A DNA stretch of 64,000 bases from Sphingopyxis panaciterrae. GTDB taxonomy: Bacteria > Pseudomonadota > Alphaproteobacteria > Sphingomonadales > Sphingomonadaceae. The stretch's first letter is position 1. Every line of letters starts with the position of its first letter. The notes beneath the pieces were generated by a model, which saw only the letters and a list, made by a program, of their open reading frames with translations, was not told the origin of the DNA and ran no database searches. This document shows positions 17,388-26,383 of the stretch, one piece after another. Both the position numbers and the translations under genes were made by a program. Where the stretch lies: assembly GCF_011762125.1 (NCBI RefSeq), contig NZ_JAASQN010000002.1, forward strand, positions 248,001-312,000, read 5' to 3'.

Positions 17388-18158
17388 TCAAACTGCGGTG
17401 TAGCCGCCGTCGACGATCAGCTCGCTGCCGCACATATATGCGGCATCGTCGCTGGCGAGGAACAACAGCGGGCGCGCGATCTCGCGCGGCGTGGCCATGC
17501 GGCCATAAGGAATCGCGGCGACGGTCGCGGCGGCGAAACCCGCGGCATCCTCGCCCAGCGTCCCCACCGCATCGGCGACCAGCTTGGTTTCGCAATAGCC
17601 GGGGTGCAGCGAGTTGATCCGCACCGGCCAGCCCTTGCGCGCGCAATCGACCGCGACCGCCTTGGTCAGCATCGCGACCCCGGCCTTGCTGGCATTATAG
17701 GCCGGGAACAGCGGCTCGGCGACGTTGGCGGCGATCGACGCGACGTTGACGATCACCCCGCCCCGTTCCTTCATCACCGCGATCGCGGCACGGACGCCCA
17801 GGAAGACGCTCTCCAGATTGACCGCCATCAGCCGTTGCCATTCGGCAATGTCGGTATCGACGACCGACTTCAGGAACCCCATGCCCGCATTGTTGACCAA
17901 GATGTCGAACTTGCCCTCGCGGCCGGTGATTTCTGCAATCAGCGCCGTCCATCCGGCTTCATCGGCCACGTCCTGCCGCCGTGCCTCGGCCTTCAGCCCT
18001 TCCGCCCGGATCGCAGCGGCCGCGGCCTCAGCCTCGTCGGCATCGATATCGGTGATCGTGACCGATGCCCCTTCGCGCGCGAATTCCTGCGCAGCGGCGA
18101 GCCCGATGCCGCGCGCGGCGCCAGTAATCAGGACCGTCTTGCCCGTAAAACGCATCAT
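17388..18158 (-). CDS. short-chain dehydrogenase/reductase (SDR)
   Basis: 256 residues, a classical SDR. TGAARGIG (about 12-19) binds the cofactor, NNAGMG is the structural motif, and S-Y-K catalytic residues fall at VNVASIAAN and YNASKAG. An aspartate after the second beta strand (TDIDAD) favours NAD over NADP. The C-terminus VDGGYTAV is standard. It follows the TonB receptor after a 78-base gap that holds a strong hairpin, and precedes the saccharopine-dehydrogenase-like gene. It would oxidise a secondary alcohol or reduce a ketone in the catabolic route. Confidence 0.9.
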   Translation of the reverse strand: MMRFTGKTVLITGAARGIGLAAAQEFAREGASVTITDIDADEAEAAAAAIRAEGLKAEARRQDVADEAGWTALIAEITGREGKFDILVNNAGMGFLKSVVDTDIAEWQRLMAVNLESVFLGVRAAIAVMKERGGVIVNVASIAANVAEPLFPAYNASKAGVAMLTKAVAVDCARKGWPVRINSLHPGYCETKLVADAVGTLGEDAAGFAAATVAAIPYGRMATPREIARPLLFLASDDAAYMCGSELIVDGGYTAV

Positions 18159-18189
18159 CCGATGCTCCTCTTGTAAAATGGCCCGGGTC

Positions 18190-18224
18190 GGGAACGGCGG
18201 GCGGGAGGGGTGCCCGCCGTTCCC
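18190..18224 (-). terminator. intercistronic hairpin between TonB receptor and SDR genes
   Basis: GGGAACGGCGGGC and GCCCGCCGTTCCC form a perfect 13-base-pair stem with a 9-base loop just 12 bases beyond the receptor stop. No T-run follows, so it is better read as an mRNA-stabilising or partial attenuation hairpin that would let the receptor be made in excess over the downstream enzymes. The structure is certain; the role is inferred. Confidence 0.6.
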
Positions 18225-18236
18225 TGCTCCGGAGGT

Positions 18237-20849
18237 TCAGAAACTGAACGTCGCTTCGACGCCGTAGGTACGCGGCGTGCCGCGGTTCAGATAATCGAGC
18301 CCGAAGACATCGATATTGAGCCCGTAGGTGTAATAATATTTGTTGGTCAGATTCTTGACCCACGCGCTGACCGACAGATTGTCGTTGGCCTTGTAGGTCA
18401 GGCGGCTGTTGACGAGCCAATAGCCCGGATTGCCGCAGGTGAAGGCCACCCCGGCGGGCCGCACCGCTCCCGGCGCGCCGGGCTTGTCGCAGGGGTCCAG
18501 CCCATAGTCGCCAAAGGCGTCGAAATAATATTTGCCCATGTAGCTCGCATCGCCGCGCAAGGTCAGCTTGCTGTCGCCATGGTCGAAGATATCCCAGTCG
18601 AAGCCCGCGTTGAATGTGACCTTCGGCGCGTTCGGAAAGGGGTTGCCGTTGACGTTGCGCGTGAACTGGGTCGCCGGGTCATTCGGATCGACGACATTGC
18701 CCTTATATTTGCTGTTGAGATAGCCGAACGAGGCATTGAGCTGCACGCCGTCGACCGGCGCGACGGTCAATTCGGCCTCGCCGCCCCAGACCCGGCCGTT
18801 GGCGCTGCGGGTAAAGGTGGTGGCGCCGACCACCTGCGTCGTCTGCTGGTTCGAATAGTCATAATAGAAGCCAGCCAGGTTGAGCTGAACGCGGCGGTCG
18901 AGGAATTGCGTCTTCAACCCGCCTTCATAGGCATTCACCTTCTCGGGCTGAATGTAATAGACCTGGTTGGTGCCCTGATAGGCCAGCCCGTTATAGCTGC
19001 CGCTGCGATAGCCGCGGCTATATTGGATATAACCCATGACATCGTCGGTGAACTTGTAGCTGATGTTGGCGCGGCCGGTCAGGCGGTTCGCCTTTTCGCT
19101 AAGGTTCATCTTCGGCAGGTTGGGGTCATAGGGGAAGGCATAAGGGATCAGATTGACCGCGGGCGTCGTGCCGTCGAGCGCGTAGACGAAGGTGCTGCCG
19201 TTCCGGAACTTCACCTTGTCCATCGTGTAGCGCAGGCCCACCGCGAGGGTCAGCTTGTCGGTCGCTTTCCACGTCAGGTCGCCATAGATCGCCTTCGACG
19301 GGCGCTGGATATCGAACTGCTGTTTGCCCAGAATGGGTCCGAACGGTCCCGCGCCGGCGGCCAGGCAGCCCTGATAATAAGCGCCGCCGGCCGGGAAATT
19401 GCCCGTGTTGTTGATCGCGGCGTCGGTCTGGTAGGCGACCAGCGTCCGCGCGTCGAAAAAGCCGTTCGGGTTGACGACGACCGGATCGCAGAAGCCCGCC
19501 GATGTCGGGGTCAGGGTCGGATCGAGCGCGAATGCGGGCAGCACGCGGATCGAATCGGGGGTTCCGATCGCGGTGTTGTTGTAACTGCCCGGAACGCCGA
19601 GCCCCAGCAGCATCGGCCGGAGCGCGCCGAAGAAGTCGGGTTCGTTCCGCGTCTTGATGGTGTCCTTGCCATAATAGAGCCCGCCGACGAAATCGATACT
19701 GTCGTCGGAATAGTTCAGGCGCAGATCCTGGTTGAAGTTCCTGCTGCTGCTGTTGAACCGGATCGAGCAGACGTCCAGCGGCGAGCCGTCGCAGTCGTTG
19801 GGCGAGATGCTATACTTGCCCGTGTCATAACCGGTGATCGAGGTCAGTGTAAAATAGTCATTGAGTTCCAGCGCGATGTTGAGCGCGACACCCTTTGACG
19901 AGGAGAGCGACTTGCCGCCCTGATCGGCGGACACCTCGTTCTTACCCAGCGCGCGGCCGCCGTTCTGCGCAGGATTGAAGCGCGAATAGCCGACGATATC
20001 TTCGCCATTCGCAAACTGGCCGATCGAATAGGCATTGGCCGTCCAGGGATCGTCCTTTGCGGCATAGACTTTCAGGTTGATGTCGAGCGTGTCGGTCGGC
20101 TTCCAGCGCAGCGAAATGCGGCCGGCCATCGAATCGGTGTTGGCGACATGGCGATCCTGCGCGGGATTATATTGCCAGCCGTCGCCCTTTGCGACCGTCC
20201 CGGCGACGCGGATGCCGAGGACGTCGGGGATCAGCGTCTTTTCAAAGCCGCCCTCGACCGTCTTGGTGTCGTAATTGCCATAGCCGATCGTGAAATAACC
20301 TTCGTCTTCGCCGAGCTTCGGTTTCCGGGTGAAGAAGCTGATCGCGCCGCCCGTGGTGTTGCGGCCATAAAGCGTGCCCTGCGGGCCGCGGAGCACCTCG
20401 ACGCGGTCGATATCGTAGAGCTGCCCGCCGTGGCTGGCGCGGAAGCTCTGATAGACTTCGTCGACATAGACGCCGACCGGCGACGCGGTCGACGCCGAAA
20501 ATTCATTGGCGACCGAAATCCCGCGCAGCGAGAAATTCGGCTGGGTCTTGCCATAGGGGGTCGAGATCTGGAGGCTCGGCACCGCGCCCATCAGGTCGGA
20601 GGTTTCGTTGATCCCGCGCGCCGCGAGCGCATCGCCACCGATCGCCGACACCGCGGCGGCAACATCCTGCAACCTCTGTTCGCGTTTCTGCGCGGTGACG
20701 ACGATTTCGGCGATCCCGCCGCCGCCCGTTTCGGCGGCTTCGGTGGTTTCAGCCGGAGCCGCGGGTGCCTCTTGCGCCGATGCGGCGCCATGCCATCCCA
20801 TCAGCATGGTGGTCGACAGGCAGGTTGCCAGAATAGCTTTGTTGGTCAC
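18237..20849 (-). CDS. TonB-dependent outer-membrane receptor (large)
   Basis: 870 residues. The start is GTG at 20849, with GGGAGAGAAGG upstream. A signal peptide ends near AASAQ. The TonB box is EIVVTAQKREQRLQDV, the plug holds LRGPQGTLYGRNTTGGAI, and the C-terminus is GVEATFSF with the expected final phenylalanine. It heads the minus operon receptor-SDR-saccharopine-DH-like-ligase-GntR and is divergent from the LuxR-type regulator. Barrel loops are long (about 380-520 includes several Cys), as in receptors for larger organic ligands. The ligand is likely related to that of the receptor at 3332, since the two operons face each other. Confidence 0.93.
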   Translation of the reverse strand: MTNKAILATCLSTTMLMGWHGAASAQEAPAAPAETTEAAETGGGGIAEIVVTAQKREQRLQDVAAAVSAIGGDALAARGINETSDLMGAVPSLQISTPYGKTQPNFSLRGISVANEFSASTASPVGVYVDEVYQSFRASHGGQLYDIDRVEVLRGPQGTLYGRNTTGGAISFFTRKPKLGEDEGYFTIGYGNYDTKTVEGGFEKTLIPDVLGIRVAGTVAKGDGWQYNPAQDRHVANTDSMAGRISLRWKPTDTLDINLKVYAAKDDPWTANAYSIGQFANGEDIVGYSRFNPAQNGGRALGKNEVSADQGGKSLSSSKGVALNIALELNDYFTLTSITGYDTGKYSISPNDCDGSPLDVCSIRFNSSSRNFNQDLRLNYSDDSIDFVGGLYYGKDTIKTRNEPDFFGALRPMLLGLGVPGSYNNTAIGTPDSIRVLPAFALDPTLTPTSAGFCDPVVVNPNGFFDARTLVAYQTDAAINNTGNFPAGGAYYQGCLAAGAGPFGPILGKQQFDIQRPSKAIYGDLTWKATDKLTLAVGLRYTMDKVKFRNGSTFVYALDGTTPAVNLIPYAFPYDPNLPKMNLSEKANRLTGRANISYKFTDDVMGYIQYSRGYRSGSYNGLAYQGTNQVYYIQPEKVNAYEGGLKTQFLDRRVQLNLAGFYYDYSNQQTTQVVGATTFTRSANGRVWGGEAELTVAPVDGVQLNASFGYLNSKYKGNVVDPNDPATQFTRNVNGNPFPNAPKVTFNAGFDWDIFDHGDSKLTLRGDASYMGKYYFDAFGDYGLDPCDKPGAPGAVRPAGVAFTCGNPGYWLVNSRLTYKANDNLSVSAWVKNLTNKYYYTYGLNIDVFGLDYLNRGTPRTYGVEATFSF

Positions 20850-20982
20850 GCCTTCTCTCCCATGGTTGGAGACCCGTTCTGCGTCAGGTCTTCGTCGGGA
20901 TGGAGGCTATGGCGACTGGCGGCGGCGCGACAGATAAGGCGACGGGGGGAGCGATGGGGGGGATGACCGCTTCATCTTGCCG

Positions 20983-21000
20983 ATCGCGCGCAGGCGCGAT
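20983..21000. promoter_or_regulatory. inverted repeat upstream of LuxR-type gene
   Basis: ATCGCGC and GCGCGAT form 7-base arms around GCAG in the 182-base divergent gap between the receptor and the LuxR-type gene. It may be a regulator site or a chance GC-rich dyad. The rest of the gap shows no clear sigma-70 boxes. Confidence 0.3.
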
Positions 21001-21031
21001 AGCCAGTGGGGACAGATGGAGGGGCAGGCAT

Positions 21032-23710
21032 ATGACCATCCAGCCGGGATCGAGGACAGACGCCAGGGCACCGCGCGAAGCGGCAGGCGCGCATGCGGCC
21101 GCGCCCTTTATGCCGCGCAAGTTCACGCCGCCGCGTTTTCCCGCCGACCTCGTCGGGTGCGACCGCCGCGCAGGCTGGCTCGACGTGCTGGCGGAGCATG
21201 AGATTTGCACCGTCCGGGCGCCCGCGGGATATGGCAAGACCGCCTTTTGCGCGACACTGTTCGCCGAGGCGCAAGCGGCGGGCTGGTACGCCGGCTGGGT
21301 GTCCTTCGACCCCGAAGACAATGAATCCGCCGTGATCGGCCATATATTCGAAGCCATCCGGCTGGCACAGGGCGCGGCAATGGACAACGGCTTCGCCGCT
21401 GGTCCCGCGTCGCCCGCACTTCTTGCCGCGATGCTGGCGCGCCTGATCGATGCGAACGACGGTCCGCTGCTGCTCGTCCTCGACGATATCGACCGCCTGA
21501 CCGACGCGCGCGCGATCGAGGTGCTCAACCGGCTGCTTCGCCATCCGCCCGAAAAACTGCGCCTCATCCTGTCGAGCCGCTCGCGGCCCTCGGTGCAGAC
21601 CGATGCGGCGGCAAGCCGCGGCATGCTACTGCGGATCGGCGGCGCCGAACTCGGCCTGTCCGATGAGGAGATGCTGGCTTTCCTGCGCCATGCGGGGACG
21701 GCGATCGACATGCGCGGCTGCGCCGACCTCAATCGCTTTCTCGAAGGCTGGCCGGCGGGGGCGAGGCTGGCGGCGAGCCGCCCTGCCCCGCTCGCCATGT
21801 CCGACCGGCCGCTGCTGACCGGCCGCATCGCCGACCATCTGGCGTCGCTGTTAGACGATCTGCCGGACGCCGCGTCGCTTTTCCTGCAACGCTGCGCAGC
21901 CGCACCGCGCCTCAACGCCGACCTCTGCCGCCTGCTCGGCGGCGACAAGGAGCCGGCAACGCTGCTCGACGACCTCGCGGCACAAGGGCTGTTCATCGAT
22001 GCCCTGGCGCCGGGCGACCAATGGTATCGGCTCCATCCCGCGTTCCGCGCCGTGCTGCAGCGCCGCCTTGCCGCGCGCGATCCGGCGCAGGCGGCCCAGC
22101 TCCACCGCGTCGCCGCCCGCTATTATGCCGCGCAGGATTTCACGGCCGAGGCGATCGAACAGCTGTTTGCGTGCGGCGACCTCGATGAAGCGGCAACACA
22201 GGTCGCGGGTCTTGCCATGGCGATGATCGAACGCGGCGAAATCGAGCCGCTGTCGCGCTGGATCGCTCAATTGACCCCCGCGCAGATCGACGCGCGGCCG
22301 GACCTCCAGCGCGCTCACGCCTGGCTCCTGACCCTGACCGCGCACCCGGACGCCGGTGCCGCTATCGCCCGGCTCGAAGCCGGCGAGGCGGACGCGCTGA
22401 CCTTTTTTCATCGCGCCTCTGTCAAAGACTGCCCAGAAGAGGTCATCGAAACCTGCGACCGGCTGCTCGCATCGCCCGGCGCGCTTTCGGCGTTCGCCAT
22501 GGCCATGATCCGCGTCGTGCAGGCCCAGGGCGCGCTAAAGCGCGGGCTGTTCGGCCTCGTCCACGACACCATTCGCCCGTTGACGCTCGGCGGCGCCAAA
22601 CACCCCCTCGACCTGCCGCTCGCGCTTGCCATCTGCCTGCGCGCCGCGACCTCGCGGGCGCAAGGGCAGCTTGGCGAAGCCGAGCGCGTGCTCAGCGCCG
22701 CGCGCCGCGACATCGCCGAACCCACGCTCGCCACCGCGCTGATCGATGCGGCGCTTGCCCGCTGTGCCTATGAACGCGACGAACTCGACAAAGCGGCCGG
22801 ACTGGCGGCCAGCGCCCTCCCCCTTCTCGCGCAGAGCTGTTTTCAGGACGCGCTCCTCCACGCGTTCCTCGTCAGCATCCGCACCGCGGCGAGCCTCGCC
22901 CAACCCGACCAGGCGGCCGCGCTGATCGACCGTGCCGAGGTAATCGCCTTCGAACGCGGCTGGGCGCCGCTCAAGGCGCTCTGCATCATCGAACGCGCAC
23001 GGCTGCGGCTGCCGCAGACGATCGACCCCGAAACGGTCGTCGCCATCGCCGACGAGGATGCGGCGGTGCGCGATCCGCTGTCGGCGCCGGGCCGCGCCTT
23101 TGCCCTGCTCTCCGAAATGCGCGCCTATGAAGCGATCGCACTCGGCGACCGCGCGCGCCTGACCCTCATCGCGGAACGGCTGTTGCGGCTCGCCTCGCAT
23201 GCCGACGATGCCGAACTGCGCGCCTCGGCGACGCTGTTCAACATCCTGCCGCAGCTCAGCGGGCGCTGCGACAAGATGGTCGCGCTCGAAATCGTCCGCT
23301 TTCTCAACCACGCCGCCAGCGTCGGTTTCCGCCGCACGATCGTCGACGTGCTCGACGTGACCGGGGTGCGCGCCGTCCAGAATTTCTGCAGCGAGGCCTA
23401 TTCCTCGGGCTCGTTCCTCGCGCTGCTCAAGCTCGCCGATCCGTCGCGCCGCGACCACCGGCTCGAAGGCCAGCATGTCACCGCGCCGGGCGAGGATTTC
23501 TCGTTCCTCACCGAACGCGAGATCGACATTCTGGGGGCGCTGAAGGCGGGCGAATCGAACAAGGAAATCGCGCGCGCCCTGGGTCTCGCCCCCGAAACGG
23601 TGAAATGGCACCTCAAAAATGTGATGCGCAAACTGCGCGCGGCGAGCCGCGAGGAAGCGGTCCAGAACGCCGCGACGCTCGGCCTGCGCATGGCCGAGCA
23701 GGCCGGCTGA
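21032..23710 (+). CDS. LuxR-family regulator with large ATPase domain (MalT/LAL type)
   Basis: 892 residues. The ATG at 21032 is preferred because GGAGGGG lies upstream and MPRKFTPPRFPADLV, the usual LAL N-terminus, follows shortly. Walker A is APAGYGKTA (K69) and Walker B LLLVLDDIDRL; a TPR-like helical middle follows, and the C-terminal HTH (about 825-885) reads LTEREIDILGALKAGESNKEIA then APETVKWHLKNVMRKLRA. MalT-type proteins bind ATP and an inducer sugar or ligand and activate transcription. It is divergent from the TonB receptor at 20849 and ends one base from the convergent amidohydrolase gene. It is the likely activator of the receptor operon. Confidence 0.88.
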   Translation: MTIQPGSRTDARAPREAAGAHAAAPFMPRKFTPPRFPADLVGCDRRAGWLDVLAEHEICTVRAPAGYGKTAFCATLFAEAQAAGWYAGWVSFDPEDNESAVIGHIFEAIRLAQGAAMDNGFAAGPASPALLAAMLARLIDANDGPLLLVLDDIDRLTDARAIEVLNRLLRHPPEKLRLILSSRSRPSVQTDAAASRGMLLRIGGAELGLSDEEMLAFLRHAGTAIDMRGCADLNRFLEGWPAGARLAASRPAPLAMSDRPLLTGRIADHLASLLDDLPDAASLFLQRCAAAPRLNADLCRLLGGDKEPATLLDDLAAQGLFIDALAPGDQWYRLHPAFRAVLQRRLAARDPAQAAQLHRVAARYYAAQDFTAEAIEQLFACGDLDEAATQVAGLAMAMIERGEIEPLSRWIAQLTPAQIDARPDLQRAHAWLLTLTAHPDAGAAIARLEAGEADALTFFHRASVKDCPEEVIETCDRLLASPGALSAFAMAMIRVVQAQGALKRGLFGLVHDTIRPLTLGGAKHPLDLPLALAICLRAATSRAQGQLGEAERVLSAARRDIAEPTLATALIDAALARCAYERDELDKAAGLAASALPLLAQSCFQDALLHAFLVSIRTAASLAQPDQAAALIDRAEVIAFERGWAPLKALCIIERARLRLPQTIDPETVVAIADEDAAVRDPLSAPGRAFALLSEMRAYEAIALGDRARLTLIAERLLRLASHADDAELRASATLFNILPQLSGRCDKMVALEIVRFLNHAASVGFRRTIVDVLDVTGVRAVQNFCSEAYSSGSFLALLKLADPSRRDHRLEGQHVTAPGEDFSFLTEREIDILGALKAGESNKEIARALGLAPETVKWHLKNVMRKLRAASREEAVQNAATLGLRMAEQAG

Positions 23711-23711
23711 A

Positions 23712-24809
23712 TTACCGGCTCAACGTGCGGCGGCGCGCCTCCCGTGTCCGTATCCACTCGGGCCGCAGATAAGGCGCCAGATTGCCGCAAAGCTGCGTCC
23801 ATTCGGCCGGCGTCACCGGCAGCACCGTCTGCTCGCGCGCGAAATATTCGGCCGGCGACGCCAGCGCGGGCCAGTCGCTGGCAAGGACGAAGCGATCGAG
23901 CCCGGTCTTGCGCATGCCGGCGACATAGGCGGCGCGCATCTCGTCATGCGTACGCGTTTCGGTCGATTTCCCGGCTCCGGGAAGCTTCGCCGGATCGAAT
24001 TGCATCACCGCCGAAATGTCGAGGACAAGGCGGGCCGTCCCCGGCGCCTTGCGGGCAATCGCATCGCCATAGACTGCCAGCGCGTCGAGCGTGGGCTGGT
24101 CGATCCCGGCATAGCCGCCGCCATGCGCGATCTGGATCGGCAGGTCGCCCGCCTGCGCAACGACGCGGTCGATGAAGATGTTTACGCCCGCCGCGTAGAA
24201 CGGCGCCGCGCCGCGCAAGTGGACGACCAGCGGCATCCGCGCCTTGTTTGCCGCGGCGAAGAAATGGCCGAGCGCTTCGACCTGTTCGGCGTTCGCCGTA
24301 TCGAAACCGCTGTTGCCAAGGTGCAACTTGACCCCCGATGCGCCGGGCTGCCGCGACCAATAATCAAGCTCGTCCAGCGCATTGGGGGCGAACGGATTGA
24401 TCCCCACGAAAGCGAAGAGGCGCCCCTTCGACGCCAGCGCCGCATCGACGTTGAAGCGGTTTTCGGCGCGCATGCGCTCCGCCCGCACCGCCGGCTCCAT
24501 CGGCACGGCGGAAAAGCCGAACATATAGCCGGTGGATAGCAGCACCCCCTTATCGATACCCGCCCGATCAAGTTCGCGCAGCGCGTCGGCGCCCGTGCGT
24601 TCGGCGAACAGATCGGCGGCAATCCCGTCGAAAATATCGGGTTCGGCGGCCTGCATCGCGCGCAGCTGGTCGGTGATCAGCTTGCTCTGGATATGCATAT
24701 GATGGTCGGCCCGCGGCGCCGGATCGGCGCGCGCCGCCTCCTGCGCCAGCACCGGAGCAGCGCCGAGCGCCAGCACGGCCGCCGCCAGCAGGGCGGCGAC
24801 GCGCCTCAC
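23712..24809 (-). CDS. secreted amidohydrolase-family TIM-barrel hydrolase
   Basis: 365 residues with a signal peptide of about 22 residues ending PVLAQ. Metal-ligand candidates are the HxH in DHHMHI, H in VVHLRG, H in QIAHGGG and D in LASDWP; KLHLGNSGFD supplies a further lysine/histidine, fitting the amidohydrolase_2-like fold. It overlaps the upstream serine hydrolase by 4 bases and is the last gene of the peptide/D-amino-acid operon. A periplasmic amidase or deacylase role would fit, since the DgcN/DgcA route needs N-acyl amino acids to be released, but the reaction is not demonstrated. Confidence 0.75.
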   Translation of the reverse strand: MRRVAALLAAAVLALGAAPVLAQEAARADPAPRADHHMHIQSKLITDQLRAMQAAEPDIFDGIAADLFAERTGADALRELDRAGIDKGVLLSTGYMFGFSAVPMEPAVRAERMRAENRFNVDAALASKGRLFAFVGINPFAPNALDELDYWSRQPGASGVKLHLGNSGFDTANAEQVEALGHFFAAANKARMPLVVHLRGAAPFYAAGVNIFIDRVVAQAGDLPIQIAHGGGYAGIDQPTLDALAVYGDAIARKAPGTARLVLDISAVMQFDPAKLPGAGKSTETRTHDEMRAAYVAGMRKTGLDRFVLASDWPALASPAEYFAREQTVLPVTPAEWTQLCGNLAPYLRPEWIRTREARRRTLSR

Positions 24810-26383
24810 TTCTTGTCCTCGACGGGCTTCAGGTCAAGGTCGTGATAGTCCCAGCTGAAGTCGGCAATCTTGCTCACCGCCTTCATCGTCACGCCGGTCA
24901 CCTTGCCCTCGGCATCGAGCGCGAAGGTCACATAGGCAGGCTCGATGGCCGGATCGTCGAAATCGGTGACGAAGCTGTCATATTGCCAATGCTTGAGCCG
25001 CCCTGCCATCCGCGGGGTCGAGGTGAAGTCGATCGTCAGCCCCTGCGGCGTCGCGGCGACGACGATATCGCCATACCAGCGATCGCGGTAACGCCCGGCA
25101 TAGCGCGCGGGGTCGAGCGACGGCCCGACCTTGGCCGGTGCGGCCTGCGTCTGCGCCAGATATTGCCGTCCGCCTTCCAGCCGCTCCTTATACCAATCCT
25201 GCCACTTCGTGGTCCAGCCATAGTCGGGTGACCCGAGATAATGGTCGAGCAGCTTGTACGTCAGCCCGAGCAGCATGCCGCTTTCTTCGCTGTTCATCAT
25301 GATCGCGAAACCGACGTTCTTGTCCGGGATCATCACGACGCGCGTGATCGATCCGAAGACGCCGCCGCCGTGCGAGATGATCTGGTGGCCGCGATAATCC
25401 TGCACCTGCCAGCCGAGCGCGTAAGATTGCATCGTCGGTTCGGCGGGCTTGAGCGCGTCGGGCAACGGCGAGATCGGCATCATCGTCACCGGCTTCCACA
25501 TCTCGGCCGCCTGCGCTTCGCTGAACAGATGCTTGCCGCCGGGCAGCGCGCCATGCGCAAGCTGGATCTTCAGCCACGCCGCCATATCGTCGGCGCTAAG
25601 CGCGAGTCCGCCCGCCGGGGCGCCGTTGCGGCCCAGCTCGTCGCGCTCGTTCAGCGCCTGCTGGTCGCCCAATCCGCGCAGCGGCCCCGACAATCGCGCA
25701 TGCGGCCATGACCGGTTCGCTATGCGGAACCGGTCTTCGCTGTCGCTCGTCGCATTCTTCATGCCGCCGGGACGCAACACGCGCTCGCGCATGAAGGCTT
25801 CCCACGTCTGACCGGTGACTTCCTCGATCAGCTGCCCGGCGACCGCGTAAAGGATATTGTCATAAGCGTAGGCCGAACGGAAACTCGTCGCGGGCTTGAG
25901 GAAGGCGACACGCTCGACCGTCTGCTTGCGCGTCAAATGGGTGCGCGGCACGAACATCAAGTCGCCCTGCCCGAGCCCCAGCCCGCTGCGATGGACAAGC
26001 AGGTCGCGGATCGTGATCTCGCGCGTCACCCACGGGTCGTACATGCGGAACCATGGCATATGCTCGATGACCTTGTCGTCCCAGCCGATCTTGCCTTCGT
26101 CGACAAGGATCGCGAGCGCCGCCGCGGTCATCGCCTTGCCGGTCGATCCGGTCTGAAAGATCGTTTGCGCATCGACCGGCGCGCGCTCGCCGATCTTGCG
26201 TACGCCCCAGCCGCGCGACAGCGTCGTCTTGCCCTGTTCGACGATCGCGATCGACACGCCCGGCGCGCCGATTTCCTGTCGCAGCGCCTCGACCTTTTCG
26301 GCAAGGTCCTTCGGCGGCTCGGCCCACGCCGGAACGGCGGCACCGAGCAACAACGGCAGGGCAATCAGGCGACGGGCTTTCAT
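24806..26383 (-). CDS. periplasmic serine hydrolase, beta-lactamase class C/D-aminopeptidase-like
   Basis: 525 residues. The ATG at 26383 opens a signal peptide ending VPAWA. SxxK is S80-T-G-K83, the YxN motif is Y174-D-N176, and SHGGGVFG is the third (KTG-like) motif, giving a penicillin-binding/beta-lactamase fold. A C-terminal lipocalin-like domain (about 410-525) follows, as in D-aminopeptidase and D-stereospecific peptidase relatives. The ATG overlaps the permease stop (ATGA). In this locus, removal of D-residues from peptides in the periplasm is more likely than antibiotic resistance. An esterase function cannot be excluded. Confidence 0.85.
   Translation of the reverse strand: MKARRLIALPLLLGAAVPAWAEPPKDLAEKVEALRQEIGAPGVSIAIVEQGKTTLSRGWGVRKIGERAPVDAQTIFQTGSTGKAMTAAALAILVDEGKIGWDDKVIEHMPWFRMYDPWVTREITIRDLLVHRSGLGLGQGDLMFVPRTHLTRKQTVERVAFLKPATSFRSAYAYDNILYAVAGQLIEEVTGQTWEAFMRERVLRPGGMKNATSDSEDRFRIANRSWPHARLSGPLRGLGDQQALNERDELGRNGAPAGGLALSADDMAAWLKIQLAHGALPGGKHLFSEAQAAEMWKPVTMMPISPLPDALKPAEPTMQSYALGWQVQDYRGHQIISHGGGVFGSITRVVMIPDKNVGFAIMMNSEESGMLLGLTYKLLDHYLGSPDYGWTTKWQDWYKERLEGGRQYLAQTQAAPAKVGPSLDPARYAGRYRDRWYGDIVVAATPQGLTIDFTSTPRMAGRLKHWQYDSFVTDFDDPAIEPAYVTFALDAEGKVTGVTMKAVSKIADFSWDYHDLDLKPVEDKK

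Noticed and set aside
16231..17646. Extended saccharopine-dehydrogenase-like frame starting at 17646
   Set aside because: The extra 97 codons overlap the SDR gene and lack motifs; the Rossmann strand begins at the ATG at 17355.
20900..21031. Longer N-terminus for the LuxR-type regulator
   Set aside because: It is Gly/Thr/Arg low-complexity and has no ribosome site; the ATG at 21032 has GGAGGGG and starts near the conserved PRKFTPPR block.
24806..26383. Antibiotic-resistance beta-lactamase
   Set aside because: Although the fold motifs are present, the long C-terminal domain and the D-amino-acid gene context favour a peptidase or esterase.
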